From assembly GCF_012489685.1 (NCBI RefSeq), contig NC_080044.1, positions 30,360,369-30,424,368 on the forward strand: DNA of 64,000 bases. The letters run 5' to 3'. Below the pieces are notes generated by a model. It saw only the letters and a list, made by a program, of their open reading frames with translations, made no database searches and was not told the origin of the DNA. Of this stretch, positions 34,029-45,700 are shown in pieces. A program made the translations under genes and the position numbers. Source of the stretch: Lotus japonicus. Lineage: Eukaryota; Streptophyta; Magnoliopsida; Fabales; Fabaceae. How positions within the stretch are numbered: the stretch's first letter is position 1; each line of letters starts with the position of its first letter.

Positions 34029-35239
34029 GATCTTGATTTGGTCATGTGGTACAACTTTATGTTTTGATGATAACAAGTATTTATTTGTGGATGAACAATT
34101 ATGGTACTCTAACGTCTGTCTTGAGTGTTTTAACAAACAGGTTCTGATTCTGATACCAGAAGATATATTCATCAGAAGATCTGAAGACCAGAGGCTCTGA
34201 AGGTCCAGAAGCTCTGAAGGTCCAGAAGCTCTGAAGGTCCAGAAGCTCTGAAGGACCAGAGGCTCTGTAGGTCCAGAGGCTCTAAAGGTCTAGAAGCTTT
34301 GAAGGTCCAGAAGCTAAGAAGTGAAAACTCTGAAGTCCAAGAGTAAGCTGGCTCTGAAGACCACGTACTTTCTACTCTGAGGTCCAGAAGCAGAAGGTCA
34401 GAGGATCCAAGCTTCACTCTGACTCTGATCACCAAGCTTCACAAGTTCCAACATGAAGCGTCGTCAGATCAGAAGTCAATGGTTAAAGGCAAATGTCTCT
34501 ATCAAGTAGTACAAGATCAGTGTACTATTCTGACAAGCCTACCTACCAAGGTTCAGCCACAGCAGGTTCTGGAAGTTCCAGAAATGCCCTCCAACGGTCA
34601 CATTCTCTCAACAGAAATATCCTTTGCACCTTGGACTATTTAAGGCTGAAGAAAAGAAGAAAGATAAGAGAGAGAAACCAAGAGCTGCAATACAAGAAAA
34701 GATTCAAGCCTCCACTTTCTTCATCTGTTCTTATTTAGTTTACACTTAGCTTATTCAGAAGCAAACCATTGTAAACACCAACCTCAAACAGTTGTTTGTT
34801 TTTCCTTAAGGGACAGGGTAGGCCAGTATCCTTAAGAAGACTAGGATCTGTGTATCTTAGTGGTGATTCCTTAAGGGACCAGTTATGTCAGTATCCTTGA
34901 GAAGACTAAGAGAGTGAATCTTAGTGTTTACTAGTTCATTGTATTGTTAGTCACAGAGCAGGTTGCTAGTGCAGTTGTAACAAACTCTGAATAGTGGATT
35001 GCCTTCATTCTAAGAAGGAAGAAATCACCTTAACGGGTGGACTGGATTAGCTTGAGGGATTTATCAAGTGAACCAGGATAAAATACTTGTGTGCTTCTCT
35101 CTTCTCTCTATCTCTATCCGCAGCACCATCTATCTCAGATAAACCGAAAAGATTTACTTTAAATCTTAAGGGGAAAGTTTTTATATTGAAAACTCTATTC
35201 AACCCCCCCCCCCTCTTCTAGTCGTTTTTGACACCTTCA
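34029..35239 (+). mobile_element. Sirevirus LTR, plus strand, head-to-head with the previous LTR
   Basis: Begins AGATCTTGATTTGGTC, lacking only about four terminal bases (TGTA), and ends GACACCTTCA at 35239. The body is the mirror image of 32978-34028, including the 18-bp repeats (about 34190-34325). Core-promoter-like TATTTAAGG lies near 34636. No PBS follows, so it is a 3' or solo LTR. Confidence 0.85.
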
Positions 35240-35474
35240 ATAATTGGTTGTCAATTTTACACTAATGGTGCATATCTATTAAATTTTTAATTCTTAGGTA
35301 AAAGTGACTGGGGACGGAGTAGTTGATCGATAAGAATGTACTAGTGACAAATCTTTGGGAATGATGAACGAGAGATTATGATTACATACTATACATGCGA
35401 AACAAAAAAGTAATTTGTATTTTGTGGGGTTTAGCACTTGCCTTTCTGCAACCAGACATTGTTTTTCTTCTCAT
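35240..35474. other. Unassigned AT-rich spacer
   Basis: Between the Sirevirus LTR and the Mutator-like element; I see no ORF or repeat. Confidence 0.6.
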
Positions 35475-35483
35475 TTTGAATAA

Positions 35484-37025
35484 GGCTTAATACATCAGAA
35501 GGCCCTTGAAATTGTAAAGGGAACCAATTCCAGGGCCTGGAAAATTTTTGCATCAAATTGGGTCCTTAAGAAATTTTTTTTAATTCAATTAAGGACAAAG
35601 TGTGTCTGATGCTTAAGTGCAGCCTACTCAGCTTTTCCACATGGCATTTTATTTTATTTTTATTTGAAAAATTCCAAAACTTGTTTATGTGGCTTTTATC
35701 TTTTTCTTTAATTAGAAACTAATGTTATTCATTTATTTTTAATTTCATCTCATTTCAATAAAAATAAAATCTATTGTAATTAAACCTTAAAACTAAACCT
35801 AACTAACCTAATATGAAAGGGGAAAAGGTTGCAAGAGAAGGAAGAAGAACGCAAAAGAGAAGGAAGAAGGGAAAGAGAGTGATCCCGCCACCACTGCCGC
35901 TGGCTTCTACCTCGACATCAACGCCTTCTCCTCCGATCTCCACCACCACTGCTGGCCTCTGCCTCGACCTCAACCTGGAGTAAGATTCTGGATTCTGGGT
36001 TTCGATTATGTTGTTCCAAACCCTTCTCCTCTTCTCTTTCTCCTTCTCTCTCCTACCCGTGTTCGCTTTCTCTCTCTAGGGCAAAGCTTCATCACCGTCG
36101 CAGCCATGAACATTCCTTCGACAATCAGAATTTATGAATAATTAGTGATGCTTTTGGTTTGATTCTGGGGTTGGTGGTTTTGTCTTAATTGTAGTTGAGA
36201 TGAGTTAATTAGGGCTTTAATTAGGGCTGAGATGAGTTAATTAATGCTTAATTTGGGATGAGATAATATAATTAGGAATTAGTTATGAAAACAAGTTGTA
36301 TAGTTTCTACTATTGCAGCTTGTTTATCTGGTTTTTTCAGGACTGTGCTTTGGCTTGCTCTGTTGTTGTCGGTTGGTTGGAGCAAGGGATAGGTTGTTAT
36401 AGTCAAGGAAAGCTGAGGATGCATTATGAAGGCTCTAGGCTGTTCCGTCTTTGTTTTGATCTTAGTTAGATGCGTTTTTGCTAATTCCTTGTTTGTCTTT
36501 TTTCTTCTGTAGTTGTTGCGTTACTTCTTTCTAGTTATCACTTTTTGTAATTTGCTTTTTTGTTGTGTGAAGGAGAAAGATGAAGAAGGTAGAAGGGTTT
36601 GGTGAAGGAGAAGGATGAAGAACGTGTTTTGGATTTAGGGTTGAATGGTTTTTTGCTGCGTGAAGAAGGAGATGAACATTTAAAAGAAGAAGAAAATAAA
36701 TTATGAATATTTTGCTTAATTGGAGATGAGATGATTAATTAGAGATTAGTATTAATTTACAATTAATTTAAATTAGGGATTTTATTAAGTTTTTTAATTT
36801 TTTCTGCTTAAATAAATGAGTTGGAATTAAAAAATAAAGTTTTATAATTTTTTAATTAAAAAAAGTCACGTGTAATTAATGACTAGGACAAAATTGAGGT
36901 CCGACAGTATTTGGCCTTAATTGAATTAAAAAAAAATTATTAGGGACCCAATTTGATGCGAAAATTTTTTAGACCCTGGAATTAATTCCCTTTACAATTT
37001 CAGGGGCCTTCTGATGTATTAAGCC
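35484..37025. mobile_element. Mutator-like element (possible Pack-MULE) with 9-bp duplication TTTGAATAA
   Basis: 1542 bp with long terminal inverted repeats (about 120 bp): GGCTTAATACATCAGAAGGC at the left and its reverse complement at the right. TTTGAATAA is exactly duplicated at 35475-35483 and 37026-37034, the length diagnostic of Mutator-like transposons. No transposase ORF is present. The centre contains a GC-rich, Pro/Ser/Leu-coding-like stretch (about 35880-36110) followed by T-rich intron-like sequence, which is how captured gene fragments look. Confidence 0.85.
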
Positions 37026-37469
37026 TTTGAATAATGACAAATGTCTTCATTATTTTGAAAGTTTATACATGATATATCATCTTACGTTTCAATTTATGAC
37101 ATGATTTTTCTACACCATCATGTGTCTTAGGATTCATAAAAGAATTTGATTCACAATTTGGAAAATCCGTCATCTAATTCATGATTAAAATCTCTATTCT
37201 ACATACTGACCTTATTTTCCGGCTTCTGAGCCATCTATAAGATCTCTGATTGTTTTACTAAATAGGGTTTTGGAGTTCATCCGAGACAGCTAGTACCTTC
37301 ATATAAATTCCAAAATGTTTCAACTAGTTTGTCAACTATTACTGATAAAGAAAACCATGAGTCATGTTATGTATTTTTCATAATGAGCTTTGAACATGAT
37401 GTTGGAAAGAAACAGTACCTAGCTCCCATAATGAGCACTTAAAAAACAAGGAGAAAAAATTTGCAATTG

Positions 37470-37822
37470 TGGGTTATGTCAAGAAGGTTCTTCTTGCGAA
37501 AGATAGAAAAAAATAATGGGGATGATTTGATCGGGGAGAATCTGACCAAACCTACCCAGGAAGGGGTAGCGGAGGATAGGGACGGTAGGTGCCTGGTGTA
37601 ATGGAGTGGTAGGGGGCTGAGGAGGTTGCGTCACGAACGGAGGATGAGGCTCTCCAATAATCGTCGAGCCCAGAGGGGGATCCTGCAAAACACTTCGATG
37701 CCTAAGTCAGTTCAAAGGTTTCTATGATCTTTTGTGTTAAGTGTGGAATAGAATAGTTACCTTTGCCCCTTCTGGCCAGGAGTCCTTTTATACGGGTGAG
37801 GCCTGGAAACCTAGGACGTGGG
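37470..37822 (-). mobile_element. Older gypsy LTR/leader fragment (Tat-like), left part
   Basis: On the minus strand a TATA box CGTATAAAAG (37792-37783) is followed by CTTAGGCATCGAAGTGTTTTG and TGCAGGATCC, a phrase I associate with Tat/Retand-lineage LTR ends. The fragment was split by the 3.3-kb solo LTR and resumes at 41134. Lineage is tentative. Confidence 0.4.
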
Positions 37823-37827
37823 GTGAT

Positions 37828-40800
37828 TGTAACACCCCGATTTTCGGGTGTCACTTTAGTAACTCAAAAATAAAATATAGCGGAAAAGCAGGTATTTTTT
37901 TTTTTCGTTTTCTTTTTAAATAAAAAGACTTGTCGAAATAAAGACTCAACTCATTCGCGATTAACAGCGACTAATATACAATAAAAGCACAGCCCTCGCT
38001 GCAACCAAAATCATCGTCACGAGTGTCCTCAAGTGACGGGAAGTAACATCAAGTAACTAAAAGTATTGCCCACCGGCAAATAAGTGCGACCCATAGCCAG
38101 AGTCATAAGTTTTATAAATACAGTCCTCCAAGAAAGTAAGTCAGCCCAAAACGGCCTCCAAAGGACCTCCTACGTCCGACAAACTCTCTGTGATCCTCAT
38201 GGAAGAGAACCACACAGAAAGCTAATAGTCGGGGACCTACCCTGCCCCAAAATAAGAAATGAAAATCAGAGCTATGACAACGAAACCCCATATACTACAC
38301 CCCTAACATCGACCATCATCCGATCCTGCAAGAAGTCCGGGTCCACGTCGAAGGCTCAGTAGTAGTCATTTCGCTCCGGGTCCTCCCCGAACGTTGAACC
38401 ATCACGAATCAGCTGTTGAACGTCTGGCAGCAGGCCGACCGCCCAAACACAAACATACACACAAAGCCAAGGCGCGATGGTCAACTCACAGAATATAATA
38501 GATAATACAAACAACATGTGAAAAATAAGGGGGTATATATATATGTTGTATATATACATATAAATTATGCATTGCCTACCCTAAGGTATATACATGGCAT
38601 GTTATCGAATCTCTAGTAACAACACAATATTCAATACCTCAACAATTCAACAAATAACATAATGATGTTCACCAATATCAAATCATCAAAATCTCAACAT
38701 ATGAAGTTAGGTGATAAGGTTAGTCAAACAATGTATCGTCCTCCCAACGCACAAGTGTCTAACTAAACAAATGTTCCCTATCGTTTGCCCTAGGGTAAAC
38801 GACGATGAAATATCACGCTTCCATGAAGTCCCACGCTTCAATGGAGTCTTCCGCTTTCACGAAGTCTCACGCTTCAGCGAAATATCACACATTCATGAAG
38901 TCTCACGCTTCAGTGAAGTTTCACGCATTCACGAAGTCTCACGCTTCAGTGAAGTTTCGCGCATTCACGAAGTCTCACGCTTCAGTGAAGTTTCGCGCCT
39001 TCATGAAGTCTCCCACTTCAATGAAGTTTCACACCTTCACGAAGTCTCACGCTTCAGTGAAGTTTCACGCCTCCGCAAAGTCTCCCGCTTCAGCGAAGGT
39101 TCCCGTCTCCACGAGGTCTCCCGCCTCAGTGAAGTTTCTGCTTTCACGAAGTCTCACGCTTCAGTGAATTTGCACACTTTCACGAAGTCTCACGCTTCAG
39201 TGAAGTTCCATGCTTTCACGAAGTCTCACGCCTCAGTGAAGCTTCTCGGCTCATCCTTTGGATGGCTAAATAAATTGCTCCAAGAGCGAAGGAGAACCAA
39301 TGTACTTGGAAACTTATAGTTCCCCGGCTTATCCTTTAGATAGCCAAACAACAATCTGCTCATCGAGCGAAGAGTACCAACATACTCAGAAACTTATTAG
39401 TTTCCCCAAAACTTGGATTCGGCGACACTTCTCATTTTCCAAAACTAACATCCAAGCTCTAAGCTTTCATCTGACATTGTTATCATTATTTAAAGGGTTC
39501 AGAGGTTATTTAGTGTATTATGAATTTTCCTTGTAAAATAGTTTCCATTTAGGTTGATCTCTAATCTTATAAGTTTAAAAGATCTCATCATCCCAAGTAA
39601 TTCCCAGAGAAGGTCTTGATCCATTAAAACAATAACAAGGCCCGAACCTCCGTTCATCCCGTCAAACTTTCCCAAAATCTCATGATAAATTTGGCATAAC
39701 TGTCCGTTATCCTCATTCTGACGTACAACAGATATATGTGTAATTGCATAATCAAATTAGCACAATTCGAAAGTCATGACACATATATCAACACATCCTA
39801 GATTAACCATTTAGCACATAGCATGTGAATCAATATCAACACATCCCAGATTAACCATTTAGCACATAGCATGTGAATCAATAGCAAAACAAATCCAGCG
39901 ATAAATATTCAACATTGTCAGCCGAAGCCTCAGAAAACGTTTCCCAGTCAATCACGATCAGGTGCATAAACAATAAATCAAGTCGAATTCATCGACGCCT
40001 AAAACATTAGCTAGCAAGGTAAGTTGCCCTCACCTCTAGTTCCTTCACAATCTCCTCCTTCCGCTCCTCGGAATTCCTCAAACGAACCTTAGAGCGAAAA
40101 CCACAGAATTCAATTACAATCAGTCGGAAACTCAGCAGAAAACAATTACTAAAGTTACACGAAGCATCATAAACTCCGAAGTACGATAATCTAACGCGAT
40201 AAGACAAGTTTTTGAAAAAAGAATTTTTCCTCCCCCCTTGGAGGTGCTCTCGGCCACACACACTAATTGTGTGCGCCGATTTTTCTTTGATCAAACTTGG
40301 TTCCTAGGTTATCATTAGTCGTAATTAAGGCGAATTAAAGCTCGGAAAAATCATCGGATCGAAAATTGTCGCAGGGGTATTTTGGTCAGTGTTTTTAGCT
40401 CGGAATTTCAAAATTGGAATTTCGAAAAAAAAAATTAGATGGGGACGTCACCAACGACGTTTATGACAACTAATCCTACTGGCGCTAAGCTCAGCCGAGA
40501 GTTTTAAGTCTAAAGGATGAAGCTTTGGCCAAAAATGGGTTTTTCGAGCAGAATTGAAACTCGGCGGCAATTCGGCGAGATTCGGCAAAATGTAATCCGC
40601 TAAACATGCTCTTGGGCATGCAGGGAATAAGTTTAGACAGAGAAATCGAGTTATTTGGACAGTTTTACAAAAAACTCAAAACTTTGAGCACAGAAAGACA
40701 TAGAGAAAAGCGACAGAATTGACGATCAGAAGTAAGGAATAACATCTATACCTCGAGGTCTTCGGCAAACCTTCGAGAATTGGAATCGGACGTTCGTATA

Positions 40801-41133
40801 TCTCAGTGTTTCGTATCGAAACGCTTGTCATGGAAAGGATTAAGAGAAATTCTAACATTCCTCTGAAGATTTTTGGAATTAGTTTCTATCGCGCTTTTAA
40901 GGGTAGATTAGTCGTTTACTAATGCTCTTGTCCTAGGTATAAGCGAATGATTCTTGCGTCATAAGTTACATCGATTCTAATATTATCCTTAACCTTTTCC
41001 TGAACTATCACCTTCATAAATTTATTCCATTTGATGAACTCTTATTCAGTTCTCTTCCTTCACGTTACATCGAACTTAATCGTGAGTAGGAATTTTACCA
41101 ATTTATTCTAAGCTTAAAAACTTGGGTCTCACA
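37828..41133 (-). mobile_element. 3.3-kb gypsy solo LTR with target duplication GTGAT
   Basis: 3306 bp, TGTAACACCCCGATTTTCGG to CTTGGGTCTCACA, flanked by GTGAT at 37823-37827 and 41134-41138. Clearly the same family as 27709-31922: both share GGGGACGTCACCAACGACGT, CAGCCGAAGCCTCAGAAAAC and the GTGAGGGC donor-like motif (here 40026-40033 on minus). It lacks the 161-bp duplication and the long ORF but carries a minisatellite (38808-39245). Confidence 0.88.
38808..39245. repeat. 18/36-bp minisatellite inside the gypsy LTR
   Basis: About 24 units of an 18-bp motif (TTCACGAAGTCTCACGC alternating with TTCAGTGAAGTTTCGCGC), giving a 36-bp higher-order period. It is translated as SRFSEVSRIHEV repeats in one frame, which explains the 200-codon plus-strand ORF here. 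The related LTR at 27.7-31.9 kb lacks the expansion. Confidence 0.92.
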
Positions 41134-41640
41134 GTGATCTTTAGCCGTTGGATTCCTCTGTTGTCCCTGTCAGTCCAAAAGATCTGGCGATCCAAGGAAC
41201 CTCGCAACTATAGGCTAGATCTTGAGCCTTGGACCTAAAGTCCAGAGATGGGATTGATGGGTCAGAGATGTGACACTGCGAAGTGGCTGGAACCTTACCC
41301 CATTTTGGGGAAAGTCACCGATAATCAATCCAGACCCATTCTAGGGTCTTTTAATCGTCCGTTAGTGGTGTTCGGCCCATCCATCCTAGTAGAGTGGTCG
41401 TCCCATTAAGGTGATCGGGCCACTCCTGTACTCGTCGTATGATCGTGAGTAGGTTAATGATCGTCCTTCCTCGGTGTGCGGGGGGATGATCGACCGTTTT
41501 ACTGACTCTCAGAACAATAGTCTCCTAATTCTGGTCCACTGAATTAGTGGAGCGAGAACTAAAAAATGTGGTTACCTTTACTTGGTCGCGGTTAGGGGTT
41601 TTCTTAGCCGTCTCCCCACCGGGGCGTCTAGTATTCTTCT
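41134..41640 (-). mobile_element. Older gypsy LTR fragment (Tat-like), right part
   Basis: Continuation of 37470-37822 across the solo LTR insertion. GC-balanced, ORF-free sequence with repeated GATCG motifs, ending near 41640 by composition change. Confidence 0.35.
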
Positions 41641-42660
41641 GTCCCTCAGAACATAATTATTGGAGCGTTTTCGATGTAGAACAATATACAATTTATGTAA
41701 TTTCATTCTATCCAAAAAATATGTTAAAAATACGCGATAAAATCTTTCATGTCTCTTTACTTTAAACTTTAAACTTTTGTAATAGTTTGTTCATGACATG
41801 TTATAGGCTTTTTGATCAAGGGATTGACCTTGTTTCCCCATTATTCTATCGGAAAAGTTGAGTTTTAACAGAAATTAGGTGAACTTGTATTCATGCTTGA
41901 AGTTTAATGTGCTCTTGAACAAAGAGGTACGTTACAAATATTATATAAAACTACTAATGTGTCTTCACACTAAAATTTAAAATTTTGGGATAATTAATTC
42001 ATGAAGGAAAGACTAGTTCATGAAGGAATGAAAGACATTTGACTGATGGCTTTTTTGAGTCAAGAACACGAGGACGACCCCTCCTTTGTATCACCTATCT
42101 ATTTTGCACAACTTCCTAGTTTATTCAAATCTGTAACTACTTTAATTTGGCATGGATGATTAAAAAAATACAGTATTAGGTTTAGCAAAGCTAAATGAAA
42201 AGAAAATATATCAATACCTTTGCAGGGTCCGAAAATCCGAAGTTAACACCCGGTGCCATGGGAAGAGATTTCAATTTCATAGCTATGCTACCAAAGTGAA
42301 CTGAAATGTGCTGTAAGATTGCATGCCAAATTGCCCATTATTGCAACTCGATAGTAAGTGAAGGTAAATGCGGAGTCTACTAAAACCAAAACAAAATACA
42401 ATAATAATTTAGCAATCTAAATCTACAGAACCTTCCTCTACAGCACAGATCACTTTATAACTAACTAATAATTGAAATGCCTACATAACCAACATACACT
42501 CATGCTGTCCTATGGCAGCCAATACACTGAATATAGAAACATTAAATTGCTTCACGGTATGGCTTATTCGAAATAATTGATTGAGCAGAAAACTCTTGTT
42601 GCATATAAGCAACAGCCCCAGGAATAAGAAAAGAATTACATTCAGTTCAGAAACCATCTA
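41641..42660. other. Intergenic / 3' flank of the MYB gene
   Basis: AT-rich, no ORF or repeat recognised; the 3' UTR of the MYB gene probably occupies about 42500-42700. Confidence 0.5.
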
Positions 42661-42700
42661 GTCTTCTGTTTTTTTGTACAAAATGGCTCTAAAAAGCACT

Positions 42701-45700
42701 TCACCTATGAGCAGATGTATGAGGCATTGGGTATGGAACATGACCCAAGTTCATTGGTGCCCCAGGAACCACAGCCCCAGGAACCGGGGCTCTAAGACCA
42801 TATGCCATGTGTGCCGGGCCAGCAAGATTAACTGGGGTGCCGACTGCAGATACAAGGGGTCCTCCGACAGGTTGTCCAATGGTAGGAACACCATATATTC
42901 CAACACCTGGGGCCCCAGTTGGGGTTGGAGGGGTTTGTTTGGATGATTTTCCAGATGAATTTTCTGCAGAATCATTTGCCTGACCAGTTATTGGTCCTTG
43001 AGGAGCTGAAATGTCTCCATTGTTCACACTGGTGATATCATGTATACTGGATCGCCTTCTATCTTTATTCATCGAATTCAAACGAATGAAGTACTTTTGG
43101 GCATGGCTTGCTACTTGTGTTGGTGTTCTTGTCACCACAAAGTTCCTTGATATACTTCGCCAGTCACCTTTTCCATACTTATCCAAACCAAGAAGAAACA
43201 ATCTGTTCAACAAATTTGAAAAGTTGAAAACAAAAACAACTAGGTCAAAGAAAGTTCAGCATAACGAAGCATGTCACGATACCAAAAGAAAAATTATGCT
43301 CTAATTGAACATCAATAACCATAAAACAGTATCATCTACACACTGATTTCAGTTTATAAATTCTAAGAGATAACCACTAGCAAACTTGTACATGAGAAAT
43401 GAAGATAGCATTCCCAATACAAGGATTAGAATTAGCACTTTGATTTGACAATTATGACAGGTAGTGGTGCTACCAGTTGCAGCTATGCTGCATCTTTACT
43501 AACTCTGCGGTTAATGTTATTGGCAGTGATATAATAAACTCGATCATCAATATTACTATCATTCATGTTAGCTTGACTGAACATCAAACTGAAAACCAGA
43601 AAGATATCATAGGTACTGTGGAACGGGATGTAATATATATAGTTTTAGACAAGGAGGGAGAGGAGAGAAAGAATGAAGACTTCAAATTGTGATTATGCTT
43701 TTATGATGACACAAAAGATTAAGAATCAATCCTTATTTAGTTTATATTAATACTAGTCTCCTAATCCTAATTAAATAAGGATTAAGGAACCAAAACATGA
43801 AATATAATAAAATATGAAACCAAATCCTAAGAAGTAACCAAAGATATTCTAAATTACTATAATATACAATTCTTGTACGCTATCTTTCTTTTTTTAGATA
43901 TTCCAACATTTCCCCGCATGCTAAAAATTACTGAACATTAAGCTTGTTACAAATAACCTCTTAAAAAGGATAATTAATATAGCTATAAAGGCAATTTAAG
44001 GATGTGGGAAACGTTGGAGAGATGAGCAATGCTAAAAAGAGAACTCAGCATGAAGGATGGGATGACCATCAACCTTAAGAGCTGGTTGGAATGTGGCATA
44101 ACCAAGGAATCGACAAAGTGAAATGATTATCGGTGAAAATTTAAGGAAGCAATTATACGCAGCAAACTTCTCCAAATCTATCACGAACAACATTTGAAGC
44201 TTAACAGAGTTCAAAAAAAAAAAACATTTGAAGCTTAACAAGAAAATTTAGGATACCCAAAAATAAAATAAATATAAATTGAAACTAAGACTGCTGTACA
44301 TCAGAGCCGTGGAATTCATCATGGCAGGATTCATCAGTCAGATAGGAGAATTCACCATTGGTATGATTCACAATGGGAGACCGGTAACAATCGCAGCTAA
44401 TTCATCGCTAATCTAGAACAGCCCGGGCCGCCAAACAGAATCTGGGATAGCTAGAGCCAGACTAAATTTGGAATAACCAGGGTAAATCTTCATCTGGAGT
44501 AATTAGGGTTAAACTGGATTTGGGATATCAAGGGTCAAACATGATCTTTTATAGCCCCGAAGGCTGCTGAAGAACACCATATTGAGACAACTTGATCCAA
44601 TAACAAACCGAATCTATTTAATATTACCGAAGTATGTCCACCTATGCTATGGAACAATAATTGCTATCAACCCATGCTTACAAATACTTGTATAGCCAAT
44701 GGCCTAATAAGAATAGGGGACCTTATGATTATTTGAGAGAAGTATTGACATTGGCCAGTCTCTGATTTCCGCATGGCAGAAAGAAACTGACTTCGTAGCT
44801 TATTCCCCAATCCATACCAACTATGGAAGGAAGGTGTCAATTTTTTGGTAGTAGAAAAACTGGGTTCACTTAAATAATTCAAAATGTTATTTATTATTCT
44901 AAGAGGGAGTAGAGGGATGATGGGTCAGGTGTCAAATTGAGTAGAGGGATCAGAATTTATCACTGTAGATCTGATAAAGAACAAGAAAATAACCCCCAGC
45001 ATGAAACACCATAAAGTTATATGTATGGTTTAGAAAAGAAGTTTGCATGACAACCTCAAACATAATGAAGTATTTTTATAGATAATGCTTAAAGAGCGCT
45101 AGGAGCTTTATGGATATGAATTAAGGTAGAAAGAATAAAATGCAATGAAAGTAACCAATGATGCACATATCCGATAAGAGTATCAGAAACAACAAATTGA
45201 GCCAGTGACTACTGGTCAATGGTCATAGGCTTCATGTTTCCTTAGTTAATCCTTCAATTCCTTCAACATTTCTGACAGAACTTGATCGCAACCACTAATA
45301 CAGTGAATCCTGGGTATCTTTCTTGGGAACAACAAGATGCATTATTGCTCTCTTGGACCTATGTTCTCTTACTAGGCCAATTTTTATTAAGGTAATTGGA
45401 TGCCAGCACTCTTACCAGCTCTCACGTCCATTCTTAAACTGAAGCCAAAGCAAGGAAGTTGCAGACAGAGATAAGGAATAAAACTTAGTATTCTAAGTCA
45501 ATTGCTGAATTTCTACTTCGTATCAAGAGTATCCCCGACTCTTTATTCACGCAATAGGAGATTCAGTTTCATACAAGGAGTAAATAGATATAATACTTGA
45601 AGGCTTACCGGCTGATTATAGGACACAGCCAATTTGATTTCTGTGTAGGTTTAAGCTGTTAACAATTGATAATAGTGAAATTGAAGCACTACTAACCCTC

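Noticed and set aside
38808..39245. CRISPR-like repeat array
   Set aside because: No spacers: units are contiguous 18-bp tandem repeats in a plant LTR.
38711..39319. 202-codon plus-strand ORF of SRFSEVSRIHEV repeats
   Set aside because: Product of the 18/36-bp minisatellite, whose period is a multiple of three; no stop can arise in the array.
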